From positions 1 through 64,000 of the forward strand of contig NZ_DASWPE010000037.1 of NCBI RefSeq assembly GCF_036404135.1: a stretch of DNA of 64,000 bases. The letters run 5' to 3'. Under the pieces are notes generated by a model, which was not told the DNA's origin, searched no databases, and was given only the letters and a program-made list of their open reading frames with translations. The first letter of the stretch is position 1, and the number at the start of each line of letters is the position of its first letter. Source of the DNA: Rhodopseudomonas_A sp036404135 (lineage in GTDB: Bacteria; Pseudomonadota; Alphaproteobacteria; Rhizobiales; Xanthobacteraceae). A program made the position numbers and the translations under genes. Below are positions 45,382 to 53,344 of this stretch, piece by piece.

Positions 45382-46695
45382 TTAGGCCTGATCGAGCGCC
45401 TGCGCGATGTCGGCGATGATGTCGTCGACGCCCTCGATGCCGACCGAAATCCGCACATAGCCGGGGGTGACGCCGGAGGCGAGTTGTTCGCTCGGCGCCA
45501 GTTGCGCATGCGTGGTCGACGAAGGATGGATCGCCAGACTATGCGCATCGCCGATATTGGCGACGTGGAATAATAGCTTCAATGCGTTGATGAAGCGCCG
45601 GCCGGCGGTGAACCCGTCCGGCAATTCGAAGCCGACCAGCGCGCCGTAGCCGCCTTGCAGATAGGTGTCGGCGCGCCGGCGCGCCTCGCCGCTCTGCAGA
45701 CCGGGATAGATCACGGTTTCCACCTTGGGATGCTTGGACAGATAGTCCGCAACCTTTGCGGCGTTGGCGGTCTGCTGCCGGATCCGCAGCGGCAACGTCT
45801 CCAACCCTTGGATCAACTGAAACGCATTCTGCGGCGAAATCGCCGGCCCGAGGTCGCGCAGCACGCCAGCGCGCGCGGCGAAGGCGTAGGCGACCGGACC
45901 GAACGGCCGGGCGATGTCGACCCAGTTGCGGCCGTTATAGGACGGGTCCGGCCCGGTGATCAGTTTGTGCCGGTCGGCGAACTCCTCCCAGGGAAACAAC
46001 CCGCTGTCGATGATCACGCCACCGATGGTGGTGCCGTGGCCGCCGATATATTTGGTCGCCGAATGCACCACGATCGCCGCGCCATGATCGATCGGCCGCG
46101 CCAGCAAGGGCGCCGCGGTGTTGTCGATGATCAGCGGAATGCCGAAGCCGCGGCCGATCTCGGCCACCTCGCGGATCGGGAACACGTTGAGTTTCGGGTT
46201 CGGCAGGGTTTCGCCGAAATACAGCCGCGTGCGGTCGTCGGTAGCGGCGCGGAACGCTTCCGGATCGGCCGGATCGACGAAGCGCGCCTCGATGCCGAAC
46301 TGCTTCAGCCGGTTGGCGAAGAAATTCCAGGTGCCGCCATAGAGATCGGTGCCGGTGACGATGTTGTCGCCGGCCTGCACCAGCGTCAGCACCGAGAGCG
46401 CGGTGGCGGCCTGCCCTGAGGCCAGCGCCAGCGCCGCTGCGCCGCCCTCGATCGCCGCCAGCCGTTCTTCCAGCACGTGCGAGGTCGGGTTGCCGATCCG
46501 CGAATAGACGAAGCCGAACTCTTCGAAATTCACCAGCCGGTCGGCGCGTTCGGTGCTCTGCAGGTCGAACGAGGTGGATTGATAGATCGGCACCGTGGTG
46601 GCGCCGGTGGCCGGGTCGGCGCGGAACGAGCCGCCGTGCAAAGCGAGCGTATCGATATTGCTGGTCTGAAGCGGCTGATGCGTTTGCAGCGACAT
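45382..46695 (-). CDS. O-acetylhomoserine sulfhydrylase-like PLP enzyme
   Basis: About 437-aa Cys/Met-metabolism PLP enzyme (MetY/MetZ group) that would join sulfide or methanethiol to O-acetylhomoserine, giving homocysteine or methionine. The N-terminus is NIDTLALHGGSFRADPATGA; VPIYQSTSFDL and ALASGQAATALSVLTLVQAG are family motifs; the PLP lysine is in VVHSATKYIGGHGTTIGG. The start at 46695 is fixed by GAGAGGACGTTTT upstream; a longer frame to 46782 is unlikely. It is the first gene of the operon with the NifD/K-like subunits, which suggests that methanethiol or sulfide released by them is fixed directly into methionine precursors. Confidence 0.9.
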   Translation of the reverse strand: MSLQTHQPLQTSNIDTLALHGGSFRADPATGATTVPIYQSTSFDLQSTERADRLVNFEEFGFVYSRIGNPTSHVLEERLAAIEGGAAALALASGQAATALSVLTLVQAGDNIVTGTDLYGGTWNFFANRLKQFGIEARFVDPADPEAFRAATDDRTRLYFGETLPNPKLNVFPIREVAEIGRGFGIPLIIDNTAAPLLARPIDHGAAIVVHSATKYIGGHGTTIGGVIIDSGLFPWEEFADRHKLITGPDPSYNGRNWVDIARPFGPVAYAFAARAGVLRDLGPAISPQNAFQLIQGLETLPLRIRQQTANAAKVADYLSKHPKVETVIYPGLQSGEARRRADTYLQGGYGALVGFELPDGFTAGRRFINALKLLFHVANIGDAHSLAIHPSSTTHAQLAPSEQLASGVTPGYVRISVGIEGVDDIIADIAQALDQA

Positions 46696-46808
46696 AAAAC
46701 GTCCTCTCGATCCGGGGGGCAGCGAATTGCGCTCGGGGACCGACGCCGCAAGCTGCGAATGTCGTCCAGGCGAATGCTGCAACGCTAGATAGGCCGACCG
46801 GGAATATC

Positions 46809-46849
46809 AATCGCGACGCATAGAAGGAAACTTCAATGTCGTCGCGATT
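46809..46849. promoter_or_regulatory. Inverted-repeat operator candidate in the divergent promoter region
   Basis: A perfect 10-bp inverted repeat AATCGCGACG...CGTCGCGATT, arms at 46809-46818 and 46840-46849 separated by 21 nt. A third related half-site (TCAATCGCG) occurs at 46865-46873. It lies about 115 bp upstream of the sulfhydrylase-like gene and 290 bp upstream of the oxygenase gene, between divergent operons. Spacing of about three helical turns suits a dimeric or tetrameric regulator. Confidence 0.6.
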
Positions 46850-47137
46850 AGGAAAAGGAGTTTGTCAATCGCGGGGTGTCGAGAGAGACGCATCGGTAGC
46901 TGGTAGCAATGTACTACAACGGCGCACGCCGGCTGCGACGCTCAGCTTCCCGCCGGACGTCGTGGCGTCGCCAAGCCGCGGGGAAAATTGCACCTCGATG
47001 CTGCGCTCGTCCGACATGAATCGCGCGCCGGCTTTGGCCGCGGCAGGGAAAGCATCGCTATTTTTCCCGGCGGCTCGACAGCCTCAAAACCCGACGGCAT
47101 CATTCCGCACGTCGTTCATGGCATCGGCGTCTCATCC

Positions 47138-48184
47138 ATGGCTGTTGCGCAACCTTCGCTCCCTGTGCTCGATCTCTCCCGTTTCGACGCCGACCCGGCG
47201 CAACGCACCGCCTTGTTGGGCGAGTTGCGCGAGGCGGCTCAGGGGCCAGGCTTCTTCTATCTGGTCGGCCACGGCGTCTCCAGCGAGCTGATCAGCGACG
47301 TGCTGGCCGCGTCGCGGCGGTTCTTCGACCTGCCGGAGCGCGACAAGCTGTCGATCGAGATGATCAACTCGCCGCATTTTCGCGGCTACACCCGCGCCGG
47401 GTTGGAATTCACCCGCGGCCGACCGGACTGGCGCGAACAGCTCGACGTCGGAGCCGAACGCGAGGCGTTGCCGTTCGATCGATCTTCGCCGCCGTGGACG
47501 CGGCTGCAGGGCCCCAATCAATGGCCCGCGGCACTGCCGGCCTTGAAGCCGACGCTGCTGCGCTACCAAGCGGAGGTGACGCGCATCGCGATCGCCGTGC
47601 TGCGCGCGCTCGCCGCCGCGCTCGGACAGCCGGACGATGTGTTCGAGCCGATCTACGCGCCCGCCCCCACTCAGCTCCTGAAGATCATCCGCTATCCCGG
47701 CCGTGCGGCGGGCGAAAGCGACCAGGGCGTCGGTGCCCACAAGGATTCCGGCTTCGTCACCATCCTGCTGCAGGATCGCGTCGCCGGTTTGCAGGTCGAG
47801 ACCGATAGCGGCTGGATCGACGCGCCGCCGCGGCCTGGCTCCTTCGTCGTCAACATCGGCGAAATTCTCGAACTGGCTTCGAACGGCGTGCTGCGGGCCA
47901 ATGTGCATCGCGTGGTGTCGCCGCCCTCGGGCGTCGACAGGCTGTCGGTGGCATTCTTTCTGGGCGCCCGCCTCGATGCCACCGTGCCACTGCTGGATCT
48001 TTCGCCGGAGCTCGCGGCGCACTCCCGCGGGGTGACGCAGGACCCGCTCAATCCGCTATTTCGCGAGGTCGGCCAGAACTATCTGAAGGGCCGGCTGCGG
48101 TCGCATCCCGATGTGGCGCGGCGCCATCACGCCGATCTGCTCGACCCTGCGTCGCCCCCTTCGGAGCCGGCCTCGGCCTATTAG
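47138..48184 (+). CDS. 2-oxoglutarate/Fe(II)-dependent oxygenase, isopenicillin-N-synthase-like
   Basis: 348-aa non-heme iron oxygenase. The N-terminal DIOX_N region is LPVLDLSRFDADPAQRTALL, PGFFYLVGHGV. Iron ligands are His201 and Asp203 (GAHKDSGFVTILLQD) and His257 (RANVHRVV), with the 2-oxoglutarate/Arg-x-Ser pair Arg268 and Ser270 in DRLSVAFF. An open frame extends 150 nt upstream, but homology begins at MAVAQPSLPVLDL; the ribosome-binding site is poor. It starts a plus-strand operon ahead of a sulfonate-type ABC importer. Oxygenases in such positions often release sulfur from organosulfur compounds; that role here is inferred. Confidence 0.88.
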   Translation: MAVAQPSLPVLDLSRFDADPAQRTALLGELREAAQGPGFFYLVGHGVSSELISDVLAASRRFFDLPERDKLSIEMINSPHFRGYTRAGLEFTRGRPDWREQLDVGAEREALPFDRSSPPWTRLQGPNQWPAALPALKPTLLRYQAEVTRIAIAVLRALAAALGQPDDVFEPIYAPAPTQLLKIIRYPGRAAGESDQGVGAHKDSGFVTILLQDRVAGLQVETDSGWIDAPPRPGSFVVNIGEILELASNGVLRANVHRVVSPPSGVDRLSVAFFLGARLDATVPLLDLSPELAAHSRGVTQDPLNPLFREVGQNYLKGRLRSHPDVARRHHADLLDPASPPSEPASAY

Positions 48185-48213
48185 CCGCCCGCGATGCCAA
48201 CCAGGAGAATTCC

Positions 48214-49245
48214 ATGACGCGATCGAAATCGCAAAGTGCCGGCCTTTCCCGTCGCACTCTGCTCAAAGCCACCGGCGCGGCCGGCCTTGCCGCCTCATCC
48301 GGCGTGTTGGCGAGCCAGATCTACTCGCCGGCGATCGCCGGCCCTTTGCCAAAAGTGCGGCTGGCATGGACCGAGGTCGCGGCCTGTCACTCACCGCTCG
48401 GCTTCGGCGTCGCCAAGGGCTTCTACGCCAAACACGATCTCGACGTCGAATTGTTCTATCAAGGCGCCAGCGGCCAGACCCTGATCCAGGCGCTCGCCAC
48501 CAGCAAGGCCGACGTCGGCGCCGGCTTGATCGGCGATTGGCTGAAGCCGCTGGAACAGGGCTTCGACGTCAAGCTGTTCGTCGGCTCGCATGGTGGCTGC
48601 CAGCGGCTGTTGGCCTCGAAGGCCTCCGGCGTCACCGACATCGCCGGCGTCAAAGGCAAGACCATCGCCAGCTACGACGTGGTGTCGCCGCCGAAGGTCG
48701 CGTTCCAGGTGACCTTGGCGAAGGCCGGAATCGATCCGGAAAATGACGTCACCTGGAAGGTGGTGCCGTTCGACCTGGTCGGCGCGGCGGTCAACCGCGG
48801 CGATGCCGACATCGCGGCGCATCTCGATCCCTGGGCCTATTCGATCGAGAAGAAATTCGATCTGGTCAAGATCGCCGATACCCAGACCGGCGTCTATGAA
48901 GGACATGTCTGCTGCGTGCTGGGGGCCAACGGCCCGTTCCTCAACGCCAACAAGGACGCGTTGCGACGCCTCGCGCAGGCCAATATCGAAGTGCATGACT
49001 ACGTCGCCGCCCATCCCGATGAATTGGCCAAGTGGTACCTCGACACGTTGAAGCCGGCGGGGCTCACGCTGGCCGAATTGACCGAGATCCTCGGCTCCTT
49101 CGTGCTGCACAACCATCCGATCGGCCAACCGCTGGTCGAGCAGATCCGCCAGACCGCGGAGGACCTCAAGCTGGTCAAGGTGCTCGACCCCGGCACCGAT
49201 CCGAAAGCCCTGGCCGAGCGCGTCACCGTCAATCTGCTGGCATGA
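48214..49245 (+). CDS. Tat-exported ABC substrate-binding protein (NMT1/TauA-SsuA-like)
   Basis: 343-aa periplasmic binding protein. The N-terminus has a twin-arginine signal (LSRRTLLKATGAAGLAASSG). The mature domain begins LPKVRLAWTEVAACHSPLGF and contains DVGAGLIGDWLKPLEQGFDV, the NMT1-like fold. Cysteines at 58 (AACHS), 129 (SHGGCQ) and 232-233 (GHVCCVLG) are conserved at identical positions in the second binding protein of this window (53345-54364). That is unusual for nitrate/sulfonate/taurine binding proteins and suggests a cofactor or metal ligand or disulfides. It is first in an SBP-permease-ATPase operon, 29 nt after the oxygenase. Confidence 0.9.
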   Translation: MTRSKSQSAGLSRRTLLKATGAAGLAASSGVLASQIYSPAIAGPLPKVRLAWTEVAACHSPLGFGVAKGFYAKHDLDVELFYQGASGQTLIQALATSKADVGAGLIGDWLKPLEQGFDVKLFVGSHGGCQRLLASKASGVTDIAGVKGKTIASYDVVSPPKVAFQVTLAKAGIDPENDVTWKVVPFDLVGAAVNRGDADIAAHLDPWAYSIEKKFDLVKIADTQTGVYEGHVCCVLGANGPFLNANKDALRRLAQANIEVHDYVAAHPDELAKWYLDTLKPAGLTLAELTEILGSFVLHNHPIGQPLVEQIRQTAEDLKLVKVLDPGTDPKALAERVTVNLLA

Positions 49246-49255
49246 GCGCGCGGCG

Positions 49256-50254
49256 ATGACCGACGCGACCGAGGCGCTCGACGCCGCCGCAGCAGATGCT
49301 ACGCCAGCGCTGTGGCCATGGCTGTGGCGCGACGGCCTGCTGGCGGCGTCGTCCTGGGCGGCGGCCGCAGTGGCGACGGTCGGCCTGCCCGACGTGGTGC
49401 CATGGGGCAGCGGCGACTTGTTCGCCACGATCACCGGCCTTGGCGCGGTGGCCTTCGTGGTGCTGGCGTTCATCGTGCACCGGCTCGGGCGCCTCGGCGA
49501 GGTGCTGATCCATTACGGGCCGTGGCTGATCGCGATCGGGGTGTGGCTGGCGCTGTGGGAACTGACCACTGCGAAAACCGGCTGGCTGCCGAAGCCGTTC
49601 TTCTCGCCGCCGCACGGCCTGCTCAACATCTATGTCAATGACGGCCAGCGGCTATTGATCTGCATTGGCTATACGCTGCGGCTGTGGGGGCTGGGCTTCG
49701 CCTCCGGGATCATCGTCGGCTACGGCGTCGGCGTGGCGCTCGGCTGGTCGAAACGATTCAGTTACTGGGGCATGCCGCTGTTGAAACTGATCGGCCCGGT
49801 GCCGGCCACCGCCTGGATCCCCTGCACCTTCTATTTCTTTCCCACCACCTTCGGCGCCAGCATCTTCATCGTGGCGCTCGCCTCCGGAATTCCGGTGGCG
49901 ATCCTGACCGCGTCGGGGGTCGGCGCGGTCAATCGCGCCTATTACGACGTCGGCCGCATCCTCGGCGCGGACAGCCGCTATCTGATCCGCCGGGTCGCGA
50001 TCCCGGCGGCGATGCCGCACGTCTTCGTCGGCCTGTTCATGGCCTTGTACTATTCCTTCGCGGTGCTGGTCGTCGCCGAGATGCTCGGCGCCAAATACGG
50101 GCTCGGCTGGTACATCCAGTTCCAGACCGCTTATTCCGGCTACGCCAATGTCTACGCCGCGCTGCTGATCATGGCGGTGCTGTGCGCCGGCATCATCCGG
50201 CTGCTGTTCGTGGTGCGCGATCACCTGCTCAAATGGCAGCAGGGATTCATCTGA
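49256..50254 (+). CDS. ABC permease (SsuC/TauC-like)
   Basis: 332-aa inner-membrane permease of the nitrate/taurine/sulfonate family. An atypical hydrophobic N-terminal extension of about 80 residues adds two membrane spans (SSWAAAAVATVGLPD..., GLGAVAFVVLAFIVHRLGRL) before the usual six. The coupling loop contains YDVGRILGADSRYLIRRVAI. Its stop overlaps the ATPase start (TGATG), so the two are coupled. It works with the preceding binding protein. Confidence 0.92.
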   Translation: MTDATEALDAAAADATPALWPWLWRDGLLAASSWAAAAVATVGLPDVVPWGSGDLFATITGLGAVAFVVLAFIVHRLGRLGEVLIHYGPWLIAIGVWLALWELTTAKTGWLPKPFFSPPHGLLNIYVNDGQRLLICIGYTLRLWGLGFASGIIVGYGVGVALGWSKRFSYWGMPLLKLIGPVPATAWIPCTFYFFPTTFGASIFIVALASGIPVAILTASGVGAVNRAYYDVGRILGADSRYLIRRVAIPAAMPHVFVGLFMALYYSFAVLVVAEMLGAKYGLGWYIQFQTAYSGYANVYAALLIMAVLCAGIIRLLFVVRDHLLKWQQGFI

Positions 50255-51048
50255 TGTCGAATGCTGCGCGCGCAAAGATCCCTGCGGCGGCTCCGGCAGC
50301 CGGCATGGCGGTCGATATCCGCAACGTCAGCCATCACTTCAGCCTGTCGGGCGCACAATTGCCGGTGCTGGAGGCGATCGATTTCAGCGTGTTGCCCGGG
50401 GAATTCGTGGCGCTGCTCGGGCCATCCGGCTGCGGCAAGTCGACCTTGCTGCGGCTGATCGCCGGGCTGGAGCCGCCCTCGGGCGGCGGCATCGTTGCCG
50501 ACGGCCAGCCGGTCGGCCGCCCCGATCCGTCGCGCAATCTGGTGTTTCAGGATCCGACCTTGTTTCCCTGGGCGACGGTGTGGAGCAACGTCGCCACCGG
50601 GCTGGAGGCCCGCGGCGTGCTGAAGCAGCAGCGCGGTCGCGTCGATGAGGCGCTGGCGCTGGTCGGACTCGGCGGTTTTGCCGACGCCTATCCGCATCAA
50701 TTGTCCGGCGGCATGGCGCAGCGCGCCTCGCTGGCGCGCGCGTTGGTCAACGACCCGTCGCTGCTCTTGCTCGACGAGCCGCTCGGCAAGCTGGATTCGT
50801 TGACCCGGCTCACCTTGCAGGCCGAACTGGTGCGGCTATGGCAGCGCAGCGGCTTCACCGCGCTCCTCGTCACCCACGACGTCGAAGAGGCGCTGCTGCT
50901 GTCGACGCGGTTGATCGTGCTCAGCGAACGGCCGGCGCGGATCAAGGCCGAGTTCCGCTTCGACAAGCCCTACCCGCGGCATCGCACCGATCCGGAACTG
51001 ATCGAATTACGCGGCCGCATTCTCGGCACCCTCGGCATCGTGGCATGA
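50254..51048 (+). CDS. ABC ATPase (SsuB/TauB-like)
   Basis: 264-aa ATP-binding subunit. Walker A is LLGPSGCGKSTLLRLIAG, the Q-loop LVFQDPTLFPWATVWSNV, the signature HQLSGGMAQRASLARAL, Walker B SLLLLDEPLGKLDSL and switch LLVTHDVEEALLL. The ATG at 50254 shares bases with the permease stop, and its own stop overlaps the next small gene (ATGA), so four genes form one translationally coupled unit. The substrate class is sulfonate/taurine/nitrate-like by family. Confidence 0.94.
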   Translation: MSNAARAKIPAAAPAAGMAVDIRNVSHHFSLSGAQLPVLEAIDFSVLPGEFVALLGPSGCGKSTLLRLIAGLEPPSGGGIVADGQPVGRPDPSRNLVFQDPTLFPWATVWSNVATGLEARGVLKQQRGRVDEALALVGLGGFADAYPHQLSGGMAQRASLARALVNDPSLLLLDEPLGKLDSLTRLTLQAELVRLWQRSGFTALLVTHDVEEALLLSTRLIVLSERPARIKAEFRFDKPYPRHRTDPELIELRGRILGTLGIVA

Positions 51049-51353
51049 GCGCGGCCATGCCATTTGTACTCGGGCGTTGCAGCGGCCGCGTTACGGTGGC
51101 CGGCCTGCTGGTGATCGCCGTCGCCGTGGCGTGGTGGTGGATCAGCTATGCCGACGTCGTTCGTTACGCCTATCTCACGCCGCCGGAAGCCGCCGCCTGT
51201 CTGATCGGGCGATCCGATCTGTGTGAGCTGGCCCGCGCGCTGTGCCGCGGCTCGCATCCAGCCGCCGTGGCCGGCTATTGGTGGGGCACATTCTGGATCG
51301 GCGTCGGCCTCGCTTCGGCGGGGCTGAGCGTCGGCACCGCGACCGGCGTGTAG
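51045..51353 (+). CDS. Small membrane protein coupled to the ABC transporter
   Basis: 102-aa protein of unknown function. Its ATG overlaps the ATPase stop by 4 nt (ATGA). Two hydrophobic segments are visible: VTVAGLLVIAVAVAWWWISY (about 16-35) and GYWWGTFWIGVGLASAGLSV (about 78-97). Between them is a loop with three Cys (AAACLIGRSDLCELARALC). It may be an accessory subunit of the transporter. GC-rich third positions in this frame support coding. Confidence 0.7.
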   Translation: MSAAMPFVLGRCSGRVTVAGLLVIAVAVAWWWISYADVVRYAYLTPPEAAACLIGRSDLCELARALCRGSHPAAVAGYWWGTFWIGVGLASAGLSVGTATGV

Positions 51354-51608
51354 CCGTCTCATCGCCGGACACGGCCGACGGCGGTGTGGACTCACCTGGC
51401 GGCGACGCCGGCGATGTGTTCAACGGCCCGCCGCGTCCTGCTGGGTCGCTGCCCTCTCCTTCGCCGGCCAATATCTTGGAAATCCCTCCGCGATAGCAGC
51501 CGAACCGTCCGCTGCGTTGGCATATCCGGCGGCTTGTTGGAGGAAAGCGAACAGCGCAATCATTTCATGGTTGAGCCCCAATGAGACGCTCCTATTCTCA
51601 TATGCGAC

Positions 51609-51628
51609 AGACGAAGCAAATTTCGTCT
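51609..51628 (+). promoter_or_regulatory. Leader hairpin before the methionine-rich gene
   Basis: A 7-bp perfect inverted repeat AGACGAA / TTCGTCT with a 6-nt loop, ending 19 nt before the ATG at 51648 and just before the ribosome-binding site GTGGAG. It could be an operator or a translational-control hairpin; there is no T-run, so it is not a terminator. Confidence 0.5.
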
Positions 51629-51647
51629 AACTGAGTGGAGCACAGCC

Positions 51648-51989
51648 ATGAACACCGCGATGCAAAGCATGATGCCGATGATGGGCGGCATGAGCCCGAT
51701 GATGATGAACCCCATGATGATGAACCCGATGATGATGAACCCGATGATGGGCATGATGAACGGGATGCCCGGCATGGCGATGCCGATGATCATGTGCAAG
51801 ATGACCTGCCGCATGACCCCGAACGGCATGATGAGCTGCGAGATGGCGCCGATGGACGACTCCATGAAGGACATGTTCGCGCAATGCTGCCAGAACATGA
51901 TGAGCATGATGGCGACCGGCATGCCGATGATGATGAGCTGCGGCGGCATGATGATGATGGGCATGATGCCGATGCCCGCCAAGGCCTGA
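51648..51989 (+). CDS. Extremely methionine-rich small protein (about 42 % Met)
   Basis: 113 aa with about 48 methionines and 6 cysteines. It opens with tandem NPMMM repeats (residues about 17-33), then motifs such as IMCKMTCRM, MMSCEMAPMDD, MFAQCCQNMM and MMMSCGGMMMM. Nearly all non-Met codons end in G or C, including AAC, CCG, GGC and TGC, which supports this frame against the Asp-rich and His-rich alternatives. No signal peptide or recognised domain is seen. GTGGAG lies before the ATG and an intrinsic terminator about 110 bp after the stop, so it is a single transcription unit. Possible roles, all inferred: Cu(I) binding through Met/Cys clusters, a sulfur (methionine) reserve, or an oxidant sink. 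It sits amid sulfur-acquisition genes. Confidence 0.85.
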   Translation: MNTAMQSMMPMMGGMSPMMMNPMMMNPMMMNPMMGMMNGMPGMAMPMIMCKMTCRMTPNGMMSCEMAPMDDSMKDMFAQCCQNMMSMMATGMPMMMSCGGMMMMGMMPMPAKA

Positions 51990-52098
51990 TCGTCCGGGCC
52001 TTATTGTCAAGGGCCGATCGTCAAGACCTGATCATCAGGAACCGATCGCCCGGCTTGATCATCAAGGCCAGAGCATCACCCGCGTGATCCTTCGAATA

Positions 52099-52133
52099 AA
52101 CGGCCGGCCTTCCGCCGGCCGTTCATTTTTCTT
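52099..52133 (+). terminator. Intrinsic terminator
   Basis: A 10-bp perfect stem (AACGGCCGGC / GCCGGCCGTT, loop CTTCC) followed by CATTTTTCTT. It ends the methionine-rich gene's transcript and may also serve the convergent regulator gene at 52193. Confidence 0.85.
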
Positions 52134-52192
52134 GCCGCTGACGGCGGTGTTTGTCGTAGGAATCGGGCGACTTGCATTGACTCGCTTCGGCG

Positions 52193-52819
52193 TCAGCCGA
52201 TCGATTCGACATAGGTCATCACCAGGAACACCACGGCCTCTTCGGTCCCGAGGTTGCGGTAGCTGTGCGGCACGTCGGCCTCGAACAGGATGGCGTCGCC
52301 CTCGGTCAGAATGGTCGGCCGCTCATGTCCGGCCGTCACTTCGATCGCGCCCTTGGCGACCACGAGATTTTCTCGCGTCCCGGCGGCGTGGGCCTCGGCC
52401 TCCTCGCGATGCAGCGGCGCCAGCCGCAACTCGTAAAACTCCACCTGACGCTCGCCGTCGAACGGAAACAGCGCCCGCGAGGTGAACTGCCCCTGATTGG
52501 ATGACAGCAGCTTGGCGTTGTTGCGACGAAACACCAGCGGTCCATGCGCCTCATCGGTCGCGATCAGATTGGCGAACGGCACGCCGAGCGCGGTCGCCAC
52601 CTTCCACAATAGTCCGATGGTCGGGGCGCTCTTGCCGGTCTCGATCTGTCCGAGCATCGCACGGCTCACGCCGGAATGCTTGGCCAGCCGCTCCAGCGAA
52701 TAGCCCTGGCGGATCCGCAGTCGACGCAGATTCTTGCCGACGATCGCCGGGAGATCCGCCGCGAGGTGGCTATGCTCGCTATCGCCATCCGAGCTCAACC
52801 GGAAACTCGCATCGCTCAT
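52193..52819 (-). CDS. XRE-family regulator with C-terminal cupin domain
   Basis: 208-aa regulator. The HTH is NLRRLRIRQGYSLERLAKHS then GVSRAMLGQIETGKSAPTIG (about residues 28-65). The C-terminal cupin (EVTAGHERPTILTEGDAILF, VPHSYRNLG) is expected to sense a small ligand. XRE-cupin proteins include SutR, a regulator of sulfur use in E. coli, so control of this locus is a reasonable inference. The ATG at 52819 overlaps the stop of a small upstream gene (ATGA). Confidence 0.9.
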   Translation of the reverse strand: MSDASFRLSSDGDSEHSHLAADLPAIVGKNLRRLRIRQGYSLERLAKHSGVSRAMLGQIETGKSAPTIGLLWKVATALGVPFANLIATDEAHGPLVFRRNNAKLLSSNQGQFTSRALFPFDGERQVEFYELRLAPLHREEAEAHAAGTRENLVVAKGAIEVTAGHERPTILTEGDAILFEADVPHSYRNLGTEEAVVFLVMTYVESIG

Positions 52820-53022
52820 GGCGAGGCCTGTCCACCCGTCGCCGCGGCAAGCGGGATCGCCGGCGTGAAGACCCAAGCCGGCCAGAACACGATGAACGCC
52901 GAAGGCATCATGGCAAGCGGAAGGATGCCGCAATCGGGCACCGCATGCCGCGGCAGGGCCGATTGCGAACGCCGCTCACGATACGCCTTCAGATCGATGA
53001 TTTCCGCACTTTGGCTCGCCAC
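52816..53022 (-). CDS. Small hypothetical protein coupled to the XRE-cupin regulator
   Basis: 68-aa frame beginning with GTG at 53022, preceded by AGAGG at suitable spacing, and ending in an ATGA overlap with the regulator start. The N-terminus contains SAEIIDLKAYRERR, a motif I recognise from small Rhizobiales proteins; the C-terminal half is hydrophobic/aromatic (AFIVFWPAWVFTPAIPLAAA), perhaps one membrane segment. Function unknown. The stop-start overlap is the main support. Confidence 0.5.
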   Translation of the reverse strand: MASQSAEIIDLKAYRERRSQSALPRHAVPDCGILPLAMMPSAFIVFWPAWVFTPAIPLAAATGGQASP

Positions 53023-53344
53023 CAGCAGACCTCTTTCCCGAAACGACCGCGTTTCTGCCGCGGAAGGGTTTGGATGTTCGCCCACGCGATCGGCTTTGGC
53101 AATCCGATGCGAAAGAAAGCAATGCACAGCGCCGGTCGTGGCGCCCGCACAGAATGTTATTGCCGCAATCGATCGCGTCGCAGCGACAACTTTGCCGGCC
53201 GCCGCCTGCGGCTCATCGACACCAACGATCGGCACTTCATCCGTACAGCGCCGACTCTTCACCACGCCGATGTACCTGGCGGCGATCGATCGGCTAACAC
53301 CCGCCGTCGCCGCGCTCGCACCGCTGCACTCGATCCGCGCCGCG
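53023..53344. other. Intergenic region between binding-protein gene and small regulator-coupled gene
   Basis: 322 bp without a convincing gene. Frames on both strands are open in places but lack plausible composition. It probably holds the promoter of the minus-strand regulator unit. No notable repeat seen. Confidence 0.45.

Noticed and set aside
46700..47137. SAM-type riboswitch upstream of the sulfhydrylase-like gene
   Set aside because: I looked for SAM-II/SAM-V-like conserved blocks and saw none; only the inverted repeat remains as a regulatory candidate.
51500..51560. Sigma-54 promoter (TGGCA...TTG) before the methionine-rich gene
   Set aside because: The GG and GC elements are 11 bp apart instead of 10 and the flanking bases do not match.
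51627..52010. His-rich and Asp-rich open frames overlapping the methionine-rich gene
   Set aside because: They arise because ATG repeats read as CAT (His) on the opposite strand and GAT (Asp) in the shifted frame. The Met frame has GC-ending codons, a ribosome-binding site and a terminator.
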